This document shows, in pieces, positions 24,791 to 31,842 of a DNA stretch of 64,000 nucleotides; the stretch's first letter is position 1; every line of letters begins with the position of its first letter. Location: the NCBI RefSeq assembly GCF_014200175.1, contig NZ_JACHBD010000005.1, positions 310,001 to 374,000 of the forward strand. Reading direction: 5' to 3'. The notes below the pieces were generated by a model. That model searched no databases, was not told where the DNA came from, and saw only the letters and a list, made by a program, of their open reading frames with translations. The position numbers and the translations under genes are program-made. Origin of the DNA: Rhizobium lentis (GTDB lineage Bacteria; Pseudomonadota; Alphaproteobacteria; Rhizobiales; Rhizobiaceae).

Positions 24791-26002
24791 TCAGGCCGGT
24801 ACGACGTCCTGCTCGGGCTGACGGACGACGCGCCCGGCGTCGGCAACGGCCTGGCGCAATGCCTCGATGACTCTTTCGATATCGACCTCCGTCATCTGGG
24901 CGTAAAGCGGCAGGATGATGGTTTGCTGCTGCGCCGAAACGCTTCGCGTCAGGCTGGTGGCCGCGCGATGGGAGTTTTGGCCGGAATAGGCTCCCTCCAG
25001 ATGAATGTTCATCACACCGCGTCGCGTCGATATTCCTTGATCGAGCAGCGCTTGCATGACGGCCCGCTGGTCGATTTCATCAGACAGTCTCACGCAGAAG
25101 CTTTGCCAGTTGCTTCGAGCCCAGTGCGGCTCGGTGGGAATCGACAGACCTTGGATCGTGGACAGCCCCTCGCGATACTGCGAGGCAAGCTGTCTCCGCT
25201 GCGCAATCAGCTCCGGCAGCCGCCGCAACTGCACTCGTCCCACCGCGGCCTGGAGGTCGGTCATCCGGTAGTTGTAGCCCAGCTCATCATAGTCCTCAAA
25301 GATCACCTGCTTAGAGCCGTGGCGGACTGCGTCGGTGACGCTCATACCATGCTGGCGCCACAGCCGGAATTTTCGGTCATATTCCGGGTTCGCCGTCGTC
25401 AGCATACCGCCATCACCCGTGGTGACGACCTTTCGGGGATGGAAGGAGAAGCAGGCGATATCGCCATGCGGTTTGCCAATCTTTTCCCAACCGCCTTGCC
25501 ACAGGATTTCGCTTCCCGTAGCACAGGCCGCATCCTCGATAACCGGTATCGAATATTTCTTGGCGATGTCCACAATCGAACGGAGATCGCAAGGCATGCC
25601 GAGCTGATGCACGCACAGGATTGCCTTGGTGCGGGGCGTGATTGCCGTTTCGATCAAGCGGGGGTCGATATTGTAGCCGTCCGCCTCGATGTCGACGAAG
25701 ATCGGCACTGCACCGCAGTATCGAACAGCATTCGCGGTGGCGATGAACGAATGGCTGACCGTGATGACTTCATCCCCAGCGCTGACGCCGACTGCCATCA
25801 AGGCGAGATGGAGCGCCGTTGTGCAGTTGGAAACGGCGCAGGCGTGTGCCACGCCGACATAGGCCGCAAATTCACGCTCGAAAGCGGCGACTTCCGGCCC
25901 CTGGGTCACCCATCCCGATAGAATAACGCGCCGGGCGGCCTCAGCCTCTTCCTCTCCGAGGACGGGTTTGGCGACGGGGATTGTGGATAATGACGGGCTC
26001 AT
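24791..26002 (-). CDS. DegT/DnrJ/EryC1/StrS-family sugar aminotransferase (RfbE/perosamine synthase-like)
   Basis: A PLP-dependent nucleotide-sugar aminotransferase of 403 residues. The start at 26002 overlaps the stop of the epimerase (ATGA), so an in-frame ATG 39 bases upstream is not needed. Motifs are ILSGWVTQGPEVAAFEREF near the start, VSNCTTALHLAL (55-70), PVIEDAACATGS (near 155) and SFHPRK with the PLP lysine at 191. Such enzymes amino-transfer to keto-sugar nucleotides; the N-terminal pattern recalls perosamine synthases, which use GDP-4-keto-6-deoxymannose. A gmd gene is present at 47.1 kb, so this is possible, but the substrate is inference. It is the last gene of a six-gene operon. 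Confidence 0.88.
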   Translation of the reverse strand: MSPSLSTIPVAKPVLGEEEAEAARRVILSGWVTQGPEVAAFEREFAAYVGVAHACAVSNCTTALHLALMAVGVSAGDEVITVSHSFIATANAVRYCGAVPIFVDIEADGYNIDPRLIETAITPRTKAILCVHQLGMPCDLRSIVDIAKKYSIPVIEDAACATGSEILWQGGWEKIGKPHGDIACFSFHPRKVVTTGDGGMLTTANPEYDRKFRLWRQHGMSVTDAVRHGSKQVIFEDYDELGYNYRMTDLQAAVGRVQLRRLPELIAQRRQLASQYREGLSTIQGLSIPTEPHWARSNWQSFCVRLSDEIDQRAVMQALLDQGISTRRGVMNIHLEGAYSGQNSHRAATSLTRSVSAQQQTIILPLYAQMTEVDIERVIEALRQAVADAGRVVRQPEQDVVPA

Positions 26003-26970
26003 GCAGCTTGGCCTCCGGCCGCAGTCTTCGACTGCCACCACGCGACAAGGTCACGAAGCCCCTGCTCCATCGAGATTTCCGCCTTGAAACCCAGAAGCCT
26101 TTCGGCCTTGCTGATATCAGCAAGACGACGGGTTACGCCGTTGACCGTGCGCGCTTCTTTGTGCTGCGGCTCGAGTGAGGACCCCATGATGTCGCTCAGC
26201 ATCTGCGCGAGTTCCAGCAGGCTTATTTCCCTGCCGCTCGCGACGTTGAACACCTCGTCGGTAACGTCGCTCTTCGCCGCCAGCACGTTTGCCCGGGCGA
26301 TGTCGCGTGCATCGACGAAGTCCATCGTCTGGCTGCCGTCTCCATAGATCAGCGGCGGCATTCCGGCTGCAAGGCGTTCCATCCAGCGGATCAGCACTTC
26401 GGTGTAGGCGCCGTAAACGTCCATTCGCGGCCCGTAGACGTTGAAATAACGCAGCGCGACATAGCGCAGACCATACATGTCGGCGAAGCTGCGCAACAAT
26501 CCCTCGTTGAAGGTCTTTGCCGCGCCATAGATCGTCCGGTTGTTGTAGGGATGATGCTCTTCGGTCGTCGGAAAACTTTCGGCAAGCCCCAGTACGGAGG
26601 CGGAAGAGGCTGCAACGACCTTCGAAACTTCCGCTTTGACGGCAGCTTCGAGAACGTTGAACGTGCCTTCGGCAAGGACTTCGAAAGCCAGTCGTGGCTC
26701 TTCGGCGCATTGGGTGATGCGGATGGCCGCCTGATGAAAGACGATATCGACGCCGTCGAAGGCTTTCGCCAGCAGTGCCCTGTCGCGGATATCTCCGTCG
26801 ATGATGTTAAGGGGCGCGCTGCCGATTGCCGAGCTGAGATTGTCCCGGCGCCCGCGCACGAAATTGTCGAGGATGATGATCTCGCGAGGTTTTTCCAATG
26901 CGACAAGATCGGCAATATGCGAACCGATCAGACCGGCACCGCCGGTAATGAGCACCCGTTTGTTTTTCAT
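25999..26970 (-). CDS. NAD-dependent nucleotide-sugar epimerase/dehydratase (extended SDR)
   Basis: A protein of 323 residues with the Rossmann glycine motif GGAGLIG at 10-16, an NAD-binding start, catalytic YGAAK (Y148, K152) and downstream RYFNVYGPRM, typical of UDP-glucose/UDP-GlcNAc 4-epimerases and related dehydratases. It acts on sugar nucleotides in the cytoplasm. Its ATG overlaps the stop of the acyltransferase upstream (ATGA), and its stop overlaps the start of the aminotransferase downstream. It probably forms the keto sugar, or the epimer, used by the aminotransferases in this operon. The exact substrate cannot be told from sequence. Confidence 0.88.
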   Translation of the reverse strand: MKNKRVLITGGAGLIGSHIADLVALEKPREIIILDNFVRGRRDNLSSAIGSAPLNIIDGDIRDRALLAKAFDGVDIVFHQAAIRITQCAEEPRLAFEVLAEGTFNVLEAAVKAEVSKVVAASSASVLGLAESFPTTEEHHPYNNRTIYGAAKTFNEGLLRSFADMYGLRYVALRYFNVYGPRMDVYGAYTEVLIRWMERLAAGMPPLIYGDGSQTMDFVDARDIARANVLAAKSDVTDEVFNVASGREISLLELAQMLSDIMGSSLEPQHKEARTVNGVTRRLADISKAERLLGFKAEISMEQGLRDLVAWWQSKTAAGGQAA

Positions 26971-27686
26971 GATCTTTCCTCACGCGACATGTTCGTCATC
27001 GGATCATTCTCCGAACGCCAACGAATAAATTTCGCAGGAACCCCTGCGACAACCGAGAAGGGCTCGACGTCCGAAACGACGACGGCTCCCGCTCCAACGA
27101 TCGCCCCCTTCCCGATAGTCACGCCGGGAAGAATGGTCGCATTCGTTCCTATATCGGCCTCCGCGCAGATGCGGACCGGCCTGATTTCAAGATCCGTGCG
27201 AATGATCGGGACATCCACCGGCAGTGCCGTGTGGCTCGAGCCAAGCACCTTGGCGCCAGGTCCCCACCCGACGGAATCCTCGATCACCAGATCGCGGGCG
27301 TCGAAATAGGCCGTCGGTCCGATCCAGACGTTGTCGCCGATCGTGCAGCGGCCGTCGAAGCGTCCCTGGATATAGGCCTGAGCCCCGATGAACACCCCGT
27401 TGCCGATCTCGAACGTCTCCGGGTGTTTGAAGCCGGCGCCGCCTGCAACCTGCAATCCCGTGCCGCAGCTGCGCGTTATCGCCTGCCAAATGGCTTTGCG
27501 CATCATGGTGTCGACGACACCATCCCCCGTCGCGAAGCGACCGTAGAGCTCGATCAGGCCGGCGCGTCCATAAGATTGCCTGAGTTCTTCGACGAGCCCC
27601 GCCTGGTAAGCCGGATCCGCCGGTCTTTCTTGACGGCCGTGCACCGCATGCACGATCCGAATCTCGCCCGCACGATCAGCTGACAT
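26967..27686 (-). CDS. Left-handed beta-helix acyltransferase (hexapeptide family)
   Basis: This protein has 239 residues if started at the ATG at 27686, which overlaps the preceding aminotransferase stop by 11 bases; a longer in-frame start at 27821 would run far into that gene. Hexapeptide repeats appear from about residue 95 (IGNGVFIGAQAYIQG, IGDNVWIGPTAYF, IGTNATILPGVTIGKGAIVG), ending in VVSDVEPFSVVAGVPAKFI. This is the layout of O- or N-acetyltransferases acting on sugars. The conserved GSSH motif (loop histidine) is present in LGSSHTALPVDV. In this operon it would acetylate an amino sugar or decorate the repeat unit. Confidence 0.85.
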   Translation of the reverse strand: MSADRAGEIRIVHAVHGRQERPADPAYQAGLVEELRQSYGRAGLIELYGRFATGDGVVDTMMRKAIWQAITRSCGTGLQVAGGAGFKHPETFEIGNGVFIGAQAYIQGRFDGRCTIGDNVWIGPTAYFDARDLVIEDSVGWGPGAKVLGSSHTALPVDVPIIRTDLEIRPVRICAEADIGTNATILPGVTIGKGAIVGAGAVVVSDVEPFSVVAGVPAKFIRWRSENDPMTNMSREERS

Positions 27687-28779
27687 AGGCGTCTTCCAAC
27701 GCGGCTGCCACCTGATCGACGTGCCACGCGGGCATCTCAGGATAAATCGGCAGCGAGAGAACCTCTTTTGCAGCAGCCTCCGAAACCGGGAAATCGCCGG
27801 CTTGGTAACCGAGGTCGGCATGAGCCTGCTGCAGATGAACAGGGATCGGATAGTGCAGCCCGGACTGAATGCCCTCCGCGCTCAGCACGCGCTGAAGCTC
27901 GTCGCGATCGCGGCTTCTGACGGCATAGACGTGGTAGACGTGGCGCCGGCCGGCTTTCTCGACGGGCGTCGTCAAATGCGCCGATCGCCCAAGCAGCGAC
28001 GTGTAGCGGCCCGCATGCGCGCGCCGCGCCTCGGTCCAGGCCTCGAGGTGCCTGAGCTTGATGCGTAAGATCGCGCCCTGAATGGCGTCCATTCGGTAGT
28101 TGAAGCCCTTCAGCAGATGGTGGTAGCGCTGCTCCTGGCCCCAGTCGCGCAGCATGCGCATTGTTTTGGCCTGGTCGTCGCGGTTGGTCACGACGATGCC
28201 CCCCTCGCCGCAGGCTCCGAGGTTTTTACCCGGGTAGAAGCTGAAGCAGCCCGAAGCGCCGAGGCTGCCGGCGCACGCGCCTCTGTATTGCGCCCCATGC
28301 GCTTGGCAGGCGTCCTCGATAACAGGTATCCGGTAGTGGTCGGCAATCGCTTGGATCGCATCCATATCGGCCATCTGCCCGTAAAGATGGACGGGAATGA
28401 TGGCCTTGGTGCGGGGTGTGATCTTTGCCTCGAGCTGAGCCGGATCCATCGTCAGCGTGACAGGCTCGACATCGACGAAAACAGGCCGTGCGCCCGCATA
28501 GCAGATCGCCGATACGGTCGCGACGAAGGTAAATGGCACGGTGATGACTTCATCGCCGGGGCCGACGCCAGCCGCGAGAAGCGACAGATGCAGCGCGCTG
28601 GTACCGGTGTTGACTGCGATCGCATGTTTGACGTTGCAATATTCCGCGAATTCCTGCTCGAGGCGGGCAACCTCTTCGCCTAGTATGTATTGCCCCGAAG
28701 CCAGGACGCCGAGCACCGCGGCGTCGATTTCGCTCTTGATGGAATTATACTGTGCCTTGAGGTCCAGGAACGGAATCAT
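27676..28779 (-). CDS. DegT/DnrJ-family aminotransferase, WbpE-like
   Basis: A PLP enzyme of 367 residues starting MIPFLDLKAQY, a signature of the WbpE/WlbC and QdtB/FdtB group that installs the 3-amino group on UDP-3-keto-hexuronic acids or dTDP-3-keto-6-deoxyhexoses. Motifs are NTGTSALHLSLLAAGVGPGD (57-76), PVIEDACQAHGA (153-163) and FYPGKNLGACGEGG with the PLP lysine at 185. It overlaps the oxidoreductase upstream by four bases (ATGA). Together with the WbpB-like dehydrogenase and WbpD-like acetyltransferase next to it, it fits the pathway to UDP-2,3-diacetamido-2,3-dideoxy-glucuronic acid or a similar diamino sugar. Confidence 0.9.
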   Translation of the reverse strand: MIPFLDLKAQYNSIKSEIDAAVLGVLASGQYILGEEVARLEQEFAEYCNVKHAIAVNTGTSALHLSLLAAGVGPGDEVITVPFTFVATVSAICYAGARPVFVDVEPVTLTMDPAQLEAKITPRTKAIIPVHLYGQMADMDAIQAIADHYRIPVIEDACQAHGAQYRGACAGSLGASGCFSFYPGKNLGACGEGGIVVTNRDDQAKTMRMLRDWGQEQRYHHLLKGFNYRMDAIQGAILRIKLRHLEAWTEARRAHAGRYTSLLGRSAHLTTPVEKAGRRHVYHVYAVRSRDRDELQRVLSAEGIQSGLHYPIPVHLQQAHADLGYQAGDFPVSEAAAKEVLSLPIYPEMPAWHVDQVAAALEDAYVS

Positions 28780-29813
28780 GCAATGCGCCTCGCCTCTTCG
28801 AGCTCGATGATACGACCGCGCTGAGCGAGTGACCGGCTTGCGGCTTCAAGGATGCGGACGACACGCAGCCCGGCTTGGCCGTCGGTAATCGGCCGCGTAT
28901 TCTGCTCGATGCAATCGACGAAGTGATCCAGCTCGCGTTTCAATGCCTCGGTCATATCGAGCTTGGGCGCCCACATGTCGCCGCTGCGGTAGCCGACCAG
29001 CATCTGATGGACCTTCTCGCCATATGCATCAGAGTTGGGGCACATGGTGATGCCCTTGTCGTAAACCTTGATCTTTTCGCTGGGCTCCAGATCGTCATAG
29101 ACGATCATCTTGTTGCTGCCGCCGATTAGCGTACGGCGCACCTTGACCGGCGCCAGCCAATTGACGTGGATGTGGGCGATGAGCTTGCTTTCGAAGAAGA
29201 GCGTCAGATAGGCGATGTTCTCAGGTTCGCCGAGGACATGGCTCATCCCCGTTGCGGAAACCGCCACCGGCCTTTCCTGCAGGACATGGTCGAGGATGGA
29301 CAGGTCGTGCACCGCGAGATCCCAGATGACGCTGACATCATGCTGGAACAGCCCCAGATTAACCCGAACCGAGTCATAGTAATACATGTCGCCGAGGCCA
29401 CTTTCGACCAGCTCGCGCATTTTGCGGACGGCGCCGGTGTGGACGAAGGTGTGATCGACGGCGAGCACGAGGCGTCGCCGCGCTGCTTCCTCGACCATCC
29501 GCGAGGCTTCTTCCGTCGTCGATGCCATCGGCTTTTCGACGAAGACATGCTTTCCGGCCATCATCGCCTGCATTGCGAGCTTGTAATGGGTAGAGACCGG
29601 TGTCGCGATAGCGATCGCATCCACTCTCGGATCACGCAGGACTTCCTCGAAATTATCGGTGATCGTTACTGCTGGATAGCGGCCCTTCACCGCCGCCAAC
29701 CGTTCGACATTGAGATCGCAGACGGAAATAAGCTGTGCCCCGCCCGCCTCGGAGATATTGCGGACCAGGTTCGGACCCCAATATCCATATCCAACAACAG
29801 CAATGCCGATCAT
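28776..29813 (-). CDS. Gfo/Idh/MocA-family sugar-nucleotide dehydrogenase, WbpB/WlbA-like
   Basis: A protein of 345 residues. The NAD(P)-binding motif GYGYWGPN is at 8-15, the catalytic VEKPM with K94 follows, and further on are HTFVHTGAVRKMRELV and LAVHDLSILDHVL. The GYWGPNLVRN beginning is typical of WbpB/WlbA-type UDP-GlcNAcA 3-dehydrogenases. It would oxidise C3 of the UDP-sugar so that the neighbouring aminotransferase can add an amino group. It is coupled by ATGA overlaps on both sides, second in an operon starting at 30316. Confidence 0.88.
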   Translation of the reverse strand: MIGIAVVGYGYWGPNLVRNISEAGGAQLISVCDLNVERLAAVKGRYPAVTITDNFEEVLRDPRVDAIAIATPVSTHYKLAMQAMMAGKHVFVEKPMASTTEEASRMVEEAARRRLVLAVDHTFVHTGAVRKMRELVESGLGDMYYYDSVRVNLGLFQHDVSVIWDLAVHDLSILDHVLQERPVAVSATGMSHVLGEPENIAYLTLFFESKLIAHIHVNWLAPVKVRRTLIGGSNKMIVYDDLEPSEKIKVYDKGITMCPNSDAYGEKVHQMLVGYRSGDMWAPKLDMTEALKRELDHFVDCIEQNTRPITDGQAGLRVVRILEAASRSLAQRGRIIELEEARRIA

Positions 29814-30316
29814 CGCATTCCTCCAAACGCTTGCATGTTTACTGACCGGTCATGAACGTGACCGGTGATCCTGGCCGGAACACCGGCAACAATGGCGCCG
29901 TCAGGCACATCCTTCGTTACGACAGCGCCGGCGCCGACCTGGGCGGCCTCTCCGATGGTCACGCCAGGCAGAATGGTGGCGTTACTGCCGATCGAAGCAT
30001 GGCGCTTGACCAGTGTGGGAATGACAACCCAGTCGGCCTCGGTCTGCAGACTGCCGTCCGAATTGACGGCCCTGGGGTAAGTGTCATTGGTGAACATCAC
30101 CCCGTGGCCGATAAAGACGCCGTCTTCCAGCGTCACGCCTTCGCAGAGGAAGGAATGGCTGGAGATCTTGCAGTCTTTTCCGACGATGACGTTTTTCTGG
30201 ATTTCAACGAAGGTGCCGATCCGCGTTCCCGCGCCGATCGTGCAGCCGTAAAGATTAACCAGATCTCGATGGTGAATAACGCAGCCGTCATCCAGCTTGA
30301 CGTTCGATGCAATCAT
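29810..30316 (-). CDS. WbpD/WlbB-like N-acetyltransferase (hexapeptide family)
   Basis: A protein of 168 residues, mostly a left-handed beta helix (LYGCTIGAGTRIGTFVEIQK, ISSHSFLCEGVTLEDGVFIG, IGSNATILPGVTIGEAAQVG) closing with VTKDVPDGAIVAGVPARI. It also has the MFTNDTYPRAVN segment typical of WbpD/WlbB, which N-acetylates the 3-amino group of UDP-2-acetamido-3-amino-2,3-dideoxy-glucuronate. It is the first gene of the operon running down to 24791; its start has about 465-550 bases of AT-rich upstream DNA. The three neighbours in the same operon give the matching dehydrogenase and aminotransferase, so the assignment is mutually supported. Confidence 0.9.
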   Translation of the reverse strand: MIASNVKLDDGCVIHHRDLVNLYGCTIGAGTRIGTFVEIQKNVIVGKDCKISSHSFLCEGVTLEDGVFIGHGVMFTNDTYPRAVNSDGSLQTEADWVVIPTLVKRHASIGSNATILPGVTIGEAAQVGAGAVVTKDVPDGAIVAGVPARITGHVHDRSVNMQAFGGMR

Positions 30317-30865
30317 CCGGTTCGTCCCCTACTCCAACAGGCCCTGATTTGGCTGAAACCGGTCACAATCTTGGGAATGCACAAGATTTCATTTCGACAG
30401 GGCAAATACTTCTCTGCCTCCAAGGAGAATTGTTTTCACCCTAATAGTAAAGGAAACAATACGTGGAACCTTATTCACCAAAAGGCGTATATGCTTACGG
30501 GGATCGGATGACGAGGCTCGCGTGCATCTATCGCAATCGCTCGGCAGGATCGGTTATCAGCCGATGGTCGATCCCGCCACTGGATCCATGCCGGGTAATT
30601 GATTTCACATGTTTGGTAAATATATATAGTAATGTCACAAATCTTTATACAAAATGTTTATAAATATATTGATCAGCCCCAGAAGTTGTTCTATTGATAT
30701 CCAATGATGGAACAAAGGTGCAGGCCTAACCACTATTAATTAGTGTGACGACCCCGGAAGTGTGGTAATAAATTAGCACTTTTGTTAATCAAACTCTCCA
30801 TTTTGCGAGGGGAGGTCACGTTCGACTTTGCGTACCGCGTGGAAAAAGACTGGGAGGACAAGGCG
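30317..30865. promoter_or_regulatory. AT-rich divergent regulatory region
   Basis: About 550 bases between the amino-sugar operon (-) and the LuxR-type regulator (+), strikingly richer in A and T than the rest of the window, especially 30600-30780. An inverted repeat ATTGTTT (30429-30435) / AAACAAT (30454-30460) lies 113-144 bases upstream of the operon start. The composition is typical of bent or nucleoid-protein-bound promoter DNA. No gene was supported here. Confidence 0.5.
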
Positions 30866-31645
30866 TTGGATTCAATAAACATAAACCATAGGCAGGAAAA
30901 TATATCACTTCCCCTGGAGGTAGAAAATGGCTCGGCGGCGCTTGCCCGACCGGCAAGTCCAAAGCACTCACTTGTTATACTCGACAGGAGAGAACTTGAT
31001 CGGCATTGCCTCGCGCAATGCATGGCCGCCCACACGGCAGATTTCGAGATTCTGGCGTTTGGATCGATTGAGGAGTGGAAGCAGAAGCGCGAAGAATATC
31101 CCCCACTTTCGGCAATTCTCTTGAATGTCGGAGGCAAGATGGTCGACGACCCTGCCGTTTCGGAGCAGATCAAGAGCCTTTCGTCCGAATTCGTCTCGAC
31201 GCCCGTGATCATCCTGTCAGATAGTGATGATTTCGCCCAGATCGTTAGGGCGATCGACTGCGGAGCCAAAGGTTACATACCAGCCTCGGTCAGCATTAGC
31301 GTTTGCATGGAGTTGATCGCACTGTCGGTAGCAGGGGGACTTTTTGTGCCTGCAAGCGCTCTGTTTGCTATGCGCCACTTGCTGCAGTCGAGCGGCTCGC
31401 CAGCCCAGCCGCTGGCGGGGATATTCACCGATCGTCAGGCCGAAGTCGTAGCGGCGCTGCGGCGCGGCAAGGCGAACAAGATCATTGCCTATGAGCTCAA
31501 TCTTCGAGAAAGCACCGTCAAGGTGCATGTCCGCAACATCATGAAAAAGGTTAAAGCCACCAACAGGACGGAAGTCGTGTTCAAGCTCAACGACCTTTTT
31601 CAGAATAATCTTTCGGGCGGCTCAACGGCAAGCAGCCTGTGCTGA
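30866..31645 (+). CDS. LuxR/NarL-type regulator with a degenerate receiver domain
   Basis: This protein has 259 residues from the TTG at 30866, chosen because GGAGG lies eight bases upstream; an upstream TTG at 30782 would give 287. Residues about 40-150 have a receiver-like pattern (SLVILDRRELDRHCLAQ, VIILSDSDDF, GAKGYIPAS), but the expected phosphorylated Asp is replaced in AILLNVGG by Asn, so classical phosphorylation is unlikely. The C-terminal LuxR helix-turn-helix is clear (FTDRQAEVVAALRRGKANK, then LRESTVKVHVRNIMKK). It stands alone between polysaccharide operons, divergent from the amino-sugar operon, and is the best candidate for their local regulator. Confidence 0.85.
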   Translation: MDSININHRQENISLPLEVENGSAALARPASPKHSLVILDRRELDRHCLAQCMAAHTADFEILAFGSIEEWKQKREEYPPLSAILLNVGGKMVDDPAVSEQIKSLSSEFVSTPVIILSDSDDFAQIVRAIDCGAKGYIPASVSISVCMELIALSVAGGLFVPASALFAMRHLLQSSGSPAQPLAGIFTDRQAEVVAALRRGKANKIIAYELNLRESTVKVHVRNIMKKVKATNRTEVVFKLNDLFQNNLSGGSTASSLC

Positions 31646-31666
31646 TGCGGCAGGCGGGCCTCTATC

Positions 31667-31696
31667 GTGCCTCGCACTGCGAGCACATTTTTTCCT
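31667..31696 (+). terminator. Rho-independent terminator after the LuxR-type gene
   Basis: GTGC(C)TCGCA and TGCGAGCAC pair around a single base, giving a nine-pair stem with one bulge, followed by ATTTTTTCC. It lies about 20 bases after the LuxR-type stop codon and fits as its terminator. Confidence 0.7.
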
Positions 31697-31702
31697 AAAC
31701 AT

Positions 31703-31734
31703 CTCGGTGGCGGCACGGAAAATGCGCCACCGAG
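31703..31734. repeat. Perfect 10-bp inverted repeat between convergent genes
   Basis: CTCGGTGGCG (31703-31712) and CGCCACCGAG (31725-31734) flank a 12-base loop. It lies between the LuxR-type gene (+) and the end of the glycosyltransferase operon (-). No T run follows on either strand, so it could be a Rho-dependent or mRNA 3'-end stabilising hairpin instead of a classical terminator. Confidence 0.45.
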
Positions 31735-31842
31735 TCGATAATCTGACATCATGGATTGTCATCGGGTGGCGCATAGGCTCAGTTGAATTCTTTCCCACGC
31801 GCCGTCCAGGTGTCGCTACCCACACCTACATTTTTTCGCAAG

